Assembly: GCA_950097015.1 (NCBI GenBank)
Contig: CATNEN010000002.1
Location: 6,899,501-6,963,500, forward strand
Direction of reading: 5' to 3'
DNA length: 64,000 nt
From: Macrostomum hystrix
Taxonomy: Eukaryota; Platyhelminthes; Macrostomidae
Shown here: positions 1 through 11,556 of the stretch, piece after piece
How the letters are laid out: every line of letters begins with the position of its first letter
Position numbering within the stretch: position 1 is the first letter of the stretch
Made by a program: the position numbers and the translations under genes
Notes under the pieces: generated by a model
What the model saw: the letters and a program-made list of their open reading frames with translations, nothing else
The model's database searches: none
Told to the model about the DNA's origin: nothing

Positions 1-138
1 AAACTTTTTAGATGGCGGACTTTCACGAAAATCTAATTTAGTTTAATCCGTGGTCTATCCCAAGGGGGGGAATAGCGCGGACTTCTACTGTTAAAACGAA
101 GATGAGAAAATGGAAACAACAGTTCAAATTAGGCTCAC

Positions 139-403
139 CTGGTTCTGCAGGTACAAACTGTCGCCAAGGGTCTGCCTGGGCCGCAGCAGAATCACGCCGG
201 ACTGCGGCATCGGCGGCGGCTGCCAGGAGGAGTCGCCGACATCGCTTTCGTCAACAGGTTCGGCGCGGGCGGCCATCTCGACGGCCTCGAAGCCGATGGG
301 TGCCAGGCTCGACGGCTCCTCCGTCATCATCGGGCGCAGCTCGGAGTCGTCCGACTCCTTGGAGCCACCTGCGTTCGGTGGTCGACGCATCGGTTCAACG
401 CGG
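139..403 (-). CDS. internal exon of an unrecognised acidic protein, gene leaves the left edge
   Basis: On the minus strand an open frame is bounded by a good 3' splice site (pyrimidine-rich AAATTTCCTTCCAG, just above position 403) and a good 5' splice site (CAG|GTGAGC, just below 139), so about 88 codons look like one internal exon. The peptide is rich in Ser, Pro, Asp and Glu (SKESDDSELRP, EPVDESDVGDSSW) and has no domain I recognise. The next exons would lie left of the window. No upstream exon is evident between 403 and the SINE at 496. The opposite strand is also open here, so coding status rests on the two splice sites. Confidence 0.45.
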
Positions 404-495
404 CTGGAAGGAAATTTCATGCAGTTTTAGGGATCTCAAAATGCAGCTCTGGGAAAATCGAAGAAGGTTCTGGGGATTATAAAAGTGAATCTGAG

Positions 496-785
496 GGTGG
501 GGTGAGTGGCAGAACGGTCTGACGCGTTTGCCTCTCGCACCAAGGTCCCGAGCTCAAATCCACAGCGAGGCCGCATTCATGGGGCGCAGCCGCGGAGAGA
601 AGGCGTGCATGGGGGCTTGTCGTGCAATTTTCGCCTTTGAGGGCCAACCTCCAAGACGCAGTGAGAGTGTGCACTGCCTGACGATGAGAAAGTCAGGGCA
701 GATGTACACACCTGTGTGCGTGTGTGCTCAGGAGTTAGGTGCATTCGCCTCATCGTTGGCTGCGGGTCAACTGTCACCAATTGCC
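496..785 (+). repeat. tRNA-derived SINE, family A, copy 1
   Basis: The 5' end reads like a Ser/Leu-type tRNA gene: an A-box-like GTGGCAGAACGG near 507, and a B-box-like GAGCTCAAATCC near 551. The body (…CTTGAGGGCCAACCTCC-like, then GACGATGAGAAAGTCAGGGC at about 681) and the end (GGGTCAACTGTCACCA) recur in four other copies in this window (29388, 31555, 45063, 52935). It looks like an RNA polymerase III-derived short interspersed element of about 290 bp. Confidence 0.85.
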
Positions 786-865
786 CGCTGCCCACCGGCA
801 AACACCGGTGGGCAGCGTAGATGTTGCTTATCTACCCAGATGTTGCTTATCTGGGTAGATAAGCA
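786..865. repeat. two adjacent perfect hairpins at the SINE 3' end
   Basis: 786-798 pairs perfectly with 805-817 (13 bp, CGCTGCCCACCGG, 6-nt loop). 825-841 pairs perfectly with 849-865 (17 bp, TGCTTATCTACCCAGAT, 7-nt loop). They lie directly against the end of the family A SINE. The other SINE copies do not carry them, so they are a local addition. Confidence 0.8.
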
Positions 866-1245
866 CCAGTGAACTCACAATGGAAACTTAGGTCAAGTAT
901 AAAGTACAAACAAAAACACGTTTAATACATCTATTTTAGTTATAGCCGGCCAAGCTAGCTGTGGCCCATTTTGGGTGACAATCTAAACAATTTCTATGCA
1001 GAATTTCTACCCTAATAGCCCATAGCCAAGCAGAAGAGGAAGCGAAAGTGAATATATTTCAGGACTGTGGGGCACATGGCACAGGGCACAGGGCGAGGGT
1101 ATAGCTGGCTGGAATGGAATCAGATGCGAATTAATCAACTGTCTTACTGGAGTGCGCAGAGAATTCTGCTACAAACATGAGTTTCATTTCTCTCTATTAT
1201 TCTCTTCATTTCATAATAATAAGAGCAATAATTGGTGACACTTTG

Positions 1246-1412
1246 CAGCCGACAGCGCAGCGTACGCCTGTTCAGTCCATGGACTGGGGGGACGCCACAC
1301 CCACTCTTAATTACTTTAGATAATGTAGATACCCTAGTGGAGTCGAAAATCGAACCCCCGACCTTCAAGTGGTGGGTCTGACGCTTAAACCACTAGGCTA
1401 AAACCCACAGCC
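1246..1412 (-). repeat. tRNA-derived SINE, family B, copy 1
   Basis: Read on the minus strand it starts with a tRNA-like head: A box TAGCCTAGTGGTTTAAGCG and B box GGGTTCGATTTTC. A spacer follows, then the family tail with the palindrome CAGTCCATGGACTG and GAACAGGCGTACGC. The same tail occurs at about 1680, 31107 and 40672. Confidence 0.75.
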
Positions 1413-1603
1413 TTATCGATTAGCAAATACAATTAATAGGTGTTCTGGGGGAGTGGGCCAAAAATAGAGTGAGCCAATCTGATAAATTCTTGATTTATCG
1501 TGTTGCCAGGGCGAGATCTTAAAACGAAATATTTTTTCTGTTATCTACAGGTGGGTCGCCAGAAATGAGGTGAGCAATGTGAAACTTGAGTATAATCGAG
1601 TAC

Positions 1604-1912
1604 AGATCAGAGAAATGACACCAGCGACCCAGTTGGGCCCAATGTAGTACAGCCGCAGCTATTGCATGGCGCATCCGAAGGCTGTGTACAGCTGTTCAGT
1701 CCATGGACTGGGAAAGCCGCAAAAATAAACAGAAAGTTCTACCTTCGCAATGCTGGCACCAAATTCGCAGCTGGATGCATTTAAGCCTTGGGTACAAGGA
1801 ATTAGGAGTCTTGCTCGAGGGCAGAAATTATATTACAAAAAGACAGAGATTCGAACTCACGACCTCTCCGTTAAGAGAAAAGCTTAATATAAACCACTTG
1901 TAACGAATGATC
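1604..1912 (-). repeat. tRNA-derived SINE, family B, copy 2
   Basis: The minus strand has a diverged tRNA-like head (ACAAGTGGTTTATATTAAGC, then B box GTGAGTTCGAATCTC) and the same tail, CAGTCCATGGACTGAACAG followed by CTGTACACAGCCTTCGGATG. It is longer than copy 1 because of an insert of about 100 bp between head and tail. Confidence 0.65.
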
Positions 1913-4900
1913 CAGTTTCATTAAAGTATTATCTATATGATCGAGTGTGCCTTACCAGTTTTCCCTGCATAATTAAATGCAAATTTTTCAATTAAAACAA
2001 AGAAAGCAAATGTCACGAACACACAGCATAACAGGCCCAACAACTTACTTGCTATCCATGGCGCTAGCGTCGGAAAAATTGGGATCAATATTGTAGCCCT
2101 GATTTACAGCCATGCTGTGGCCATTGCTGAGTACTATGCTCTGCCTGCCCTATAGTTCATCAGATTCAACTAACTTATATAGCGAAGTTAAGGGGCCTCT
2201 GCTTATCAACTGAGATAACACGAAAGACGAGGCAATGCATTCAAAAAGCTACTTCGAGTCCAACTGAACCAATTGTAAGCCTAGCTGGAGACAGACTAGC
2301 TCTAGCCCCCGAGTACAGCCCAGCTGAGCGGCCAATGTGCACAAAAGAGAATGCGCCGCAAAAGTCCAAATCACAACTTGTAACTGAGCCCCAGGCCAAT
2401 TAAAAGCTCATTATGATGGTTAAATTTTCAATGAATTTTCAAGTGTACAGTTTTTTGCCAATCAAGTTGTAGGATAAGTGGATCCCTATTAAAGTTATTT
2501 ATGACCCTGAAAATCTCTAGCAAGAAGTATTGCCAAGCCTTAAAGTAAATCCAAGGAGTAACTATACATTTGGTGGTATAGTTAAATTCCTCGCCATCTA
2601 AAAAGTACACCTATAGGCTTATACAACATACAAGTGGTGTGTCATCTATTTTTCTATTCGTTTTTAAGCTTGCTGTTAAACATAAGCGAAGCATATTCTG
2701 GCAATCTTCTAGTTTCGCACATTTAATTCAAACTGTTTTTAAAATGACAGTTAACGACAGTTTTGTATAACAACCAAGAAACAATGTGACTAACAACCAA
2801 TGAACAGATGACTGATAGTGTCTATGAGTCAATTGCATGTTACTCAGATGTCATAGGCCTAGTAGTGTGCTCAGACGGCATAATAGTGTGCGCACCCAGA
2901 AAAGGATGTTCCCAAAGGTGTTGTGCGGGTATATATAAGAAAATTAAGCAGAAGGTTTTGCTTGACTAGAAAGCACAATATGCTCTTGCTTAAAAAAGTA
3001 AATTAAAACCTCAGAAGCTTGTAAAATAAATTTGGCAATATTATTAAACTAGAAAATACTATTAGGAGTAAAGAATAAGACAAGTACATAATTAAATAAA
3101 AGCAGCTCCATGTTGAAATATTATACTGTATATTACATTCATTCATATCATAACATTAGCAACATTTCTTACACAATATACACATGATAGATATTTTTGC
3201 TGCATAGTTTCAATAGGTTTTATGGTGCATATGTTATAGAGTGTATCACATATAGTTGTATATATAATACAATAAATTATTTATTTCTAACAAAAATAGT
3301 ATTTTTTCTCTCTTTATTTTACAAGGCTTCACTAAAAAACAAAAACAAAATAATGAAAGAAGTAGGCTTAACTACCCTCACTAAAACACAGAATTAATAT
3401 TAAATACCAGAATGTACTGCTTTTTTTCTAAAAGGGCAATATTCAACAAAAGAGCTATCACTATGTCTATAGCAATAAAATTTATTTTAAAGCAAAAACT
3501 TAGTTAGTATTTTCTAATCATACTCGTATTTGCTTTAAATTGCTGAGAATTTTTGGAAATGTATTCACAATAGAACCTGTATTATCACTGTATAGCTATA
3601 TTAGTTTCTGGCTTCAGTCTTCTAATTCTAGTTCTGTAGCATTTGGATCACATACAATATTATATAATACATAGTGGATTAAAGGCAAAGAAAAACGAAG
3701 CTAAAGAGTGGAATTAATTATTTAATTTATTATTTTATTAAAGATACCAGTAGTTTGTTCATAAATTCTAAAATGGCTGGCTAGAGGTTATTAATTTTTT
3801 TGTATACTTTTTTGAAGATTAAAATAAGTTATACATAAAAATAGCGAAGTTAGATCTAATTAAATTAAAAATTAATATATAAATTTCCTATTGAGTACTT
3901 TTTTATATAAGCATATAAAGAGCATCAACCTGATCAACAGTAACAGCTGAAGCATGAGTCTGAGAGAGGACTTCTACAAACTAGTCAGAGTCGATGGGCA
4001 CAAACAACTAACGCAAACGCAGGCACAGCTGAATTTTTTTGCTCAGTAAATAAGTAAATATATGGTTTCCTTATCACGACAAAGAGCACAATTTTGTCTG
4101 TACAAACAGTTAATTAGGGATTCATAGTGAGCGAATAGATGTTTAATAATTAATAATTTGATATCGAAGCTAAAAATAAAATACCGCGCACGAAACACAT
4201 AGCAATATTTCATACGCACAAAACAGACAGTTTATAAACTCTTATAACTACTTAGCATTTAATTAAAAAACAAACTAATTTACATATAAAAAGATCAAGC
4301 TATTTTCTTGTTTTACTATATATAATATATTTGTGCTTTTTAAGCGCCGGAATTTGAACGGCATTTGTACGGCAGCAGAAGTTACCACTGGCACTAGGAG
4401 TAGTAGGAATTGATCACCAGTTTAGATAGGTTTGGTCACCTGTTAGACAGGTTTGGTCGCATATTAGACAGGTTTAGGACTCCTTGTGGTCCTTAATATA
4501 TCGTAGAGTCATATCTTACTTAAGCGGCAGGAGACGACGAGCAGTACAAAAAATAATAAATGACTAAAAATTACAATTGCATGTGATTACTCAACTACAA
4601 ACTGAAAAGAAAAAGAGAGATCAGAGTTTTAGTTAGCATTTTTAGATTTTACGCTGAATTAGAAAAAACTCGTATCCTCTAAAGAATATTTTTGGAGGTG
4701 AACACAAGCCAACCTTATGACCGCGTTTAGATAAAAAGCAATATCAATAAGCTATAAATCATTCTTTGCTTGCTTCTTTAACATTTGTTTTTGCAAAAGT
4801 TTGGCTCTAAAGATAATGTGACTAAAGTGACTAACTAAAAATTAATGCCACTTTAAAGATGCAGATTTCGCCACGGATTGACAAAATTATTCAGAGTTGA

Positions 4901-7595
4901 TTCTCAATTTGCCACTTTCTCAACTGCTTAATGATGTAACAGCGACTTTAGGGGTTAATACTTTAGTAGTCCTTGTGTGTATGTCACCTTTGAGCCAATA
5001 ATAGTAAATTATTTCAATGACATTGGGCAGAGGTCCATCGACAGTAGACGGACACCATGAGCATGCAAGAGAGTAAATATAGAATGCAATGCACTTAACA
5101 GACGACTACCATGCATATGTATACTAATGTAGACTATTGTACTCCTAATTTACTCTTAAAACTTGTTATAGGGCTTGAGCATTGATTGTTATCAATAGCG
5201 ACCTGATATGAAACTTGCGAACTTTCTAAATGACACTTTTGGTCAAATCATTTTCGTTCACTTCAGCTTAAGAGCTCATTTTCATGGCGCAGGCAAATGT
5301 CCCAACGACCACTAGAAGAAGGACGAAGGACGATCTGCTTTTATTAAAGGCAGATTTTTACGGTAAAATATTAACCTATTATAATAATAAAATGAAATGA
5401 ACGTAAGCTAAAATGAAAACATTAGATTTGTTTGGGCTTGTTGTTAGGCTAAAAATAGCACAGAAACTGCTCTCAGCGGGCAAGCGAGCCGCTTTTTTCG
5501 CTCTTGTCCTGATCACACCGGTCGCGCAACGAATTAGACTGCTTATATCAAATACCTGGAGCGCTGAGCTGAAGGTGAGATACGGCCATCTCAGGACCAG
5601 GGAATGGATTGTATTTCACTGAATGTCTCAGACCATTTCTCTGTGACATGGCGCGATTGTGCGATTGTTATATGCCAAAGAAAATCCTCTTGGCCTGTCC
5701 TCCCCTTTTACTAATTGGTTGTCCCGGACTTCATCTCTCCACAACTACCCCCCTCTGAGGTTACATATCATGGTAGCCATGATCCCGGGAACAAAGGGCA
5801 ATATTTTATACCAATATTTTAACCAGGTTCGCTTTAAGCAGACAGAAAATCTTGAAAATCCTTACGATCGATACAACAAGCAACGAGCAGTCCAGCCAAT
5901 CAGACGTAAGAATAGCACGTACATATCAGCCTACTCACAGTAGCGTTTAATGAAAATGAGAACTTCTTTTTTCACTAAAACGGCCCTTTTACGGGACAAT
6001 AATCGCACGACACAACATTGCTAGAGTTAGAACCTGCTAGTCAGGCTGGCACCAGCCACCTACGGGACAGCACAACCGACTGAACCTGACGAAATGGGGC
6101 TTCCGCTCTGAATAGCGGATGTACTTTTGGCTCACCCCAAAGTCCATGTCCAAAAATAGGGACTCAAGGCGAGGTATTCTGAGGGAGTAGAACGGTGAAC
6201 AAGAGAGAGGATTTTTGCATAGGGGATTCTTGGCAATGCAGCAAAGCTTGAGAGCCCAACCCAAGGTCGAGAGCACCCAGTCGGACATTAGTCGGACCTA
6301 AGTTACTTATGAACGAAAAATGTTAACTACTAAGCAACAGGCCACATTGACTAAATTACATGGCTAAATTAAAGGCTCAGCTTTCATATTACTTCGTGTG
6401 AAAGCCTAAACTAATTCTAGGAGTCATTACATCCGAACTCTGCTGCAAGCTTATGGTGTCCATCTACTGTGGCTGGACATTCTCTGCCATTGGCAAACGA
6501 AAATGGTGATAAAAGTGGAATTTAGGAATTAATTTTGTCGATTTCGATTTCGATTCGATTCGATTTCGAGTAATTACAGACGTTCAGACAGAAGAGGAGA
6601 GGGAGATAGTACAAGAAGCTTCAGGCGGGACGTGAGGCGCGGACGCCAGGTGCTGCCGAATCAGACGGAGAATGTGGGGAGTTCCTAGGTGTAAACTAGA
6701 TTCACGAAGGTCATAAAGCAGAACCAGATAGAGGTACAAGGTTAAAGAAGGTTCTATAGAAAGGGCGCCGCGCCGCTACCTTTTTATAGAGCCAGAGTCA
6801 CGCGCGCATGCCGTGATCGCATGATCCGCCCGACCTTGACATGTTTACGAGACAGCTGAATCACTTGGTTTGGATCGCCGTGCGGTGATTGGTTTTTGAC
6901 GGGAGTGGGGTGGATGCACGTCTTAAGGAAATCATTTTTTAACAAAAACTATGGGGAGGAGAAGATCGGACTTGTGGAAAACAATAAAATGGAGGGAGGT
7001 GGGTGACAGGGAAAAAGCGCATCGTAAAAATTAGACCAAACGTTGGCTAGAAAAATAAATCTTATATGTACATGAGAGAGCTTCAACCAAGAAACATCTT
7101 TTGTGTCGAATTTTTAGATCGCTATTTAACATTACTTTCGTAAAAATATTTTTTCATCCTTTCAAAACCCGTAAAGGATCGATATTTAAAAAAAATTTTC
7201 GCCATAAACAATGATGGACCTTGATTTTTGGCCTCAAAATCTTCATCCTTGGCAGCAACGATGCAATTATTCTTCAAAATTGTTTTTACACTGCAAAATA
7301 GAGTTTAGCGGCCCAAAAATCCTCATTCATCCTCGTTTATTTTCTAAGTTTATCCAAAACTAACCTCCACTGGGTTGCTTTTTCGAAATAGACTAATTTA
7401 GACTGCAAAAAATATTTTGTAAAACTGGCGCGGAAAAGTCACGCAGCAAATTTTGCCATTGCGAAATCGCCATTCGCCATTGAGGGTCATTGGGTTCAGA
7501 CATTGAAAGAGTGAGCTGCGGCACGCACGGCAAGGAGATGGACAATTTTAAAAGGCCAATTTTATGGAGAACGACCGGATGTTTGAACCCTCTGG
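1913..7595. other. AT-rich gene-free interval
   Basis: I see no credible exon, RNA gene or long repeat. Short open frames (for example 5413-5622 and 5659-5943 on +) show no recognisable protein pattern. At 5318-5390 there is a short stretch (CCACTAGAAGAAGGACGAA, then AAAGGCAGATTTTTACGG) resembling the end of the foldback element at 40405. 6537-6570 is a short CGATTT-type simple repeat. Confidence 0.6.
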
Positions 7596-7599
7596 AGCC

Positions 7600-7606
7600 T
7601 ATAAAT
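7600..7606 (+). promoter_or_regulatory. TATA box of the cysteine-rich gene
   Basis: TATAAAT lies 57 bases upstream of the ATG at 7663, which would place transcription start near 7630 and leave a short leader. It is the only TATA-like site close to this start codon. Confidence 0.55.
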
Positions 7607-7662
7607 TTGATCAGAAAATGTTGCGATTTTAGGATGCAGTTTGATTGTGACACAAGTCAAAA

Positions 7663-10507
7663 ATGCTCAGCTGGCTCGCACTGCCTCTTCTACTGTTGGT
7701 TGGCTGCACAGTCAGCGCTGGCTCCAACAGTGCGCCGAAAGATGGTGGCATCGAGTGCCCGGACCTGCACCCCAGCGTGTTCTGCTCGGATGAGATTCCT
7801 AGAGACTTTGAGTACAGCGATGGCTGCAGCCGCTACCGCTGCGGTTTCATCGGCTACTCGATAGTCACAAGCGCCAGCTGTCCTCGCGCCGAGTCCCTGG
7901 CCGACCAGCGCAGATGTCGAAGCGTCTCTCGCGCTGTCTTCAGTCGTCTCGAGCGCCGCGCCTGCCCAAATGCGGCACCTCAGCAGGTCTGCGCCAGTGT
8001 GCGAGGAGTCGGCGGCAGCGGCCATCGCTACACTGACGGCTGCAACCGCTTTGGCTGCGCTGCCGATGGCTCAGTGGCGGGCAGCACCCGACTGGCGTGC
8101 CCCACTGGCAACGCTCGCTCGGCCTACTGCAGCTTTATTGTCAACATGCAAAATGATGCCCTTTTGGACTTTGAGGATACCGGCAGCAACAGGGGAGTCA
8201 TCTACTGCATGTCTGTGTGTACATGCTTAGTACAGGTTTGCTCGCAGCCTTAACGCTTGCAGCACCGCTTCGTCCTCGTAGGCATAGTGTAACTGGATAT
8301 AGGAGCTGTTAGGATTTTTGCATCACATAAATGTCTAGGATTGAGATTTATATGCAAATTGCCTGCGAGAGTGCGTTTCTCCTGGGTCAAGATGAGTAAC
8401 TTTAGCTACGATTGAGAGTCATCTTTTGTTCTGCTTTTAACTCGTAGGAGTGACACAAGTAGTGGCTCTGGCATCGAGTGCCCGGACCTGCACCCCAGCG
8501 TGTTCTGCTCCGATGAGATTCCTAGAAACTTTGAGTACAGCGATGGCTGCAGCCGCTACCGCTGCGGTTTCATGGGCTACTCGATAGTCACAAGCGCCAG
8601 CTGTCCTCGCGCCGAGTCCCTGGCCGACCAGCGCAGATGTCGAAGCGTCTCTCGCGCCGTCTTCAACCGTCTCGAGCCGCAAGCCTGTCCGAACTCAGCT
8701 CCTGCACTGGTCTGCGCCAGCGTGCGGGACGTCGGCGGCAGCGGTCTTCGCTACACTGACGGCTGCAACCGCTTTGGCTGCGCTGCCGATGGCTCTGTGG
8801 CGGGTAGCACCTGGCGCACCTGCTCGCAAGGCAATGCCCGCTCGACTTTCTGCAGCTTTATTGTCAGTTCGCAGCATGATGCTCTAGAAGAGAATGCTGT
8901 CCGGTAAGTGAATTTATCAGCAACTCGAGTCTACACCCCTATTGCTATACCTATTAGTCTGCAAACACACGACCAGTAAACCATAGTAAATTGTGTGATA
9001 AAGTAGAATGAATCCAATGCAAGGCTTTGGCGAGTGAGGCTTCATCTTCGGGAAGCCTAACAACTTTTTCATTGTTGTTAAGATTATAAACAAGATCGCC
9101 ATGCGCCATGTCTCGCCCATCCACTCTGAAATTAATATACGAAATGGCACTTTCCGCCTTCTTCAGAGACGTCTCTGTGACTAACGATGTCTCTGGCATC
9201 GAGTGCCCGGACCTGCACCCCAGCGTGTTCTGCTCCGACGAGATTCCTAGAGACTTTGAGTACAGCGATGGCTGCAGCCGCTACCGCTGCGGTTTCATGG
9301 GCTACTCAATTGTCACGTCAGCCAGCTGTCCTCGCGCCGACTCCCTGGCCGACCAGCGCAGATGTCGAAGCGTCTCTCGCGTTGTCTTCAGTCGTCTCGA
9401 GCCCCGCGCCTGCCCAAATGCGGCACCTCAGCAGGTCTGCGCCAGTGTGCGAGGCATTGGCGGCAGCGGCCTTCGCTACACTGACGGCTGCAACCGCTTT
9501 GGCTGCGCTGCCGATGGCTCAGTGGCGGGTAGCACCTGGCGTACCTGCTCGCTAGGCAATGCCCGGTCGACTGTCTGCAGCTTTATTGTCAGTTCGCAGA
9601 TCGAAGCTTTAGCGGACAATGCAACCGCGTAAGAGCACTAGCTTTGAAATTGGCCTTAGTTTATTAATATAATGCTTCACATGCATTGCAGAAAGCTTTT
9701 CTTGAAGTGCCGTATTTTTCCTGTTTGCGGAATGGAAACCTGACAGCAGCGATAAAGTCTTTAATTTTATGTATTTAATATATGCCCTTTGAAACTATCA
9801 TATAAACATGCTGATAATTCACTAAATGTTCAATGTTCCAGGCATTTATAATCTATCACGATTATTTTGAAGACCAAGAAGCTGCTATATGCACCTAAAC
9901 ACTTGCAAAATACCTGCTTATGCATATTGCCACACTACGTGTTTCCGAGAGGACCATGAAAATTGCACATGTTTGACGGGCCAAATCGACCACTGAGCAC
10001 GACCATGGGCTCTTAAAAGCATACTTTATTTTCCTTTCGACTGCTACCTTCAGAGACGTCCCGGTGCCCAGTGATGGCCTTGGCATCGAGTGCCCGGACC
10101 TGCACCCCAGCGTGTTCTGCTCCGACGAGATTCCTAGAAACTTTGAGTACAGCGACGGCTGCAGCCGTTACCGCTGCGGTTTCATTAGCTACTCAATTGT
10201 CACATCAGCTAGCTGTCCTCGCGCCGAGTCCCTGGCCGATCAGCGCAGATGTCGAAGCGTCTCTCGCGCCGTCTTCAACCGTCTCGAGCCCCGCGCCTGC
10301 CCCAATGCGGCACCTGCGGAAGTCTGCGGCGTTGACTCTGGCACTGGCGTTGTCGGCGATGCAGATCGGCTTTTCACTGACGGCTGCAACCACTTTGCCT
10401 GCGCTGCGGACGGCTCCGTGGCGGGCAGCACCTGGCGCACCTGTCCTCAGGGAAATTCTCGCTCTGCCTATTGCACCTTCTTCAACACTGACACGGAGGA
10501 CGGGTGA
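7663..10507 (+). CDS. secreted multi-domain cysteine-rich protein, four repeated exons
   Basis: The ATG at 7663 opens a clear signal peptide (MLSWLALPLLLLVGCTVSAG), so the product should be secreted. Each exon then encodes the same block of about 140 residues: IECPDLHPSVFCSDEIPR, YSDGCSRYRCGF and SCPRAESLADQRRCRSV form a first half, and ACPNAAP..VC, YTDGCNRFGCAADGSVAG, a Cys and YCSF form a second half. Both halves share a C…C…DGC-N/S-R-x-x-C…C…C pattern, so each exon is itself a duplication. Exons, by splice sites and phase: 7663 to somewhere between 8210 and 8253 (donor uncertain), 8448-8903, 9167-9628 and 10054 to the TGA at 10505-10507. Exons 2-4 start after one base of a codon, and exons 2 and 3 end after two, so they can be added or skipped without breaking frame. 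Function is unknown; by its disulfide pattern a protease-inhibitor-like or structural role is possible (inference). A paralogue lies at 28887-30435. Confidence 0.8.
8448..8903 (+). CDS. cysteine-rich gene, exon 2
   Basis: The 3' splice site TTTTAACTCGTAG precedes 8448 and the 5' splice site CG|GTAAGTG follows 8903. The encoded block matches exon 1 closely at both DNA and protein level, indicating recent duplication or gene conversion. It ends DALEENAV plus a split Arg codon. Confidence 0.75.
9167..9628 (+). CDS. cysteine-rich gene, exon 3
   Basis: The 3' splice site is CGCCTTCTTCAG|A and the 5' splice site is GC|GTAAGAG. The split codon joins in frame with exon 2 (…ENAVR then DVSVTNDVSGIEC). 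The domain block is almost identical to exons 1 and 2. Confidence 0.8.
10054..10507 (+). CDS. cysteine-rich gene, exon 4 (probable last exon)
   Basis: The 3' splice site is CTGCTACCTTCAG|A, in phase with exon 3. The second half-domain differs most from the other exons (GVDSGTGVVGDADRLFTDGC instead of ASVRG..GSG.RYTDGC). The frame ends EDG-TGA, with AATAAA 28 bases later. A 5' splice site GG|GTGAGC overlaps the stop, and an exon at 10670 (TTTTTAATTTCAG|A) could extend the protein by only four residues before TGA at 10680-10682, so an alternative 3' end is possible. Confidence 0.75.
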
Positions 10508-10534
10508 GCCAAGAAGATAAACACATTTTTTTCT

Positions 10535-10540
10535 AATAAA
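10535..10540 (+). terminator. poly(A) signal AATAAA
   Basis: It lies 28 bases after the TGA of exon 4, as expected if exon 4 is the terminal exon of the cysteine-rich gene. Confidence 0.55.
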
Positions 10541-11556
10541 GAGTCTACTACACTACTTGAATGTTTTAGATCGACATATTTTCTGCTTCAGTTGGTTCTC
10601 ATGGTTCTCATTCTCGTGTTAACTTAACCTGAAGTTCGAAGCCTAAAGGCCTGAAGTTTTTAATTTCAGACCCATTATCTGACGGCGCCGGGCGACTTCA
10701 AGGAAGACTTCAACTGCTAAGTACTAGCATGGACATGCAACTAGAGCTTCGATGACGCATATATTGAATTTGACAGAATTGCACTCGATATAGTGCATGC
10801 TGCTTTGCAGAAACTTCATATTTGTATTTTTTAGGCAATCAATAAGTTCAGAGCAACATTTATTTTGGCAAAATCCAACAAAATGTAAACATTTTGGTTA
10901 CTTGACGGACAGCAGGATCAACACATAGAACTCTGTAGATCGACTTTTTATGGAAAATCAATAGACCAATGCAGCCATTTTTTTATAAGAAACAAGAGGA
11001 TTAGCACTACTCCTAAAAGAACATGCGTTTTTAATGTTTAATAATAGCAAATAATAGCAATTAATGTTTATTGAGTCAAGTATAAATATATTTATTTTCA
11101 CAAAACCAGATGACACGGGATCACCTTTCTGTAAGATAAAAACTAGCTACGAGCTCGTATATACAGCTTTTTATAAAGAGTTTTTTAATTCCTTTTTTAC
11201 GAACATTGAACTTTACACTAGCGAGTTTTGCCCCCCCCCCCGAAGGGGAGCACTACTGGTCAAACAAAAAATATTGTGCAATGCAGAAGGACAAAACACA
11301 CCCGAAAGCAAACAAAAACGAAAACTGATTTCGTCAGTATTAATTTCCCTGATTGCGAATATACGTGATTGCGATTCAACAAGAATTTGAATTCTCACTA
11401 AATACAAAAATAGTCAGTCTGAGCTTGAATACATTCTGAGACATCCGGTCTGTACACCAAGAGCCCCATTGGGGCAAAATTACACGTAGCTTACGTTTGA
11501 TACAACTCAGCTTAATGCTACTAAGGTACATGTGAATACTATCCCCTCAGCAGTAA

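Noticed and set aside
124-482. Plus-strand protein at 102-482
   Set aside because: Arg/Ser/Ala-rich shadow of the minus-strand exon 139-403, which has the better splice sites.
496-570. Functional tRNA-Ser or tRNA-Leu gene
   Set aside because: The A and B boxes belong to SINE heads; acceptor and anticodon stems do not pair as in a working tRNA.
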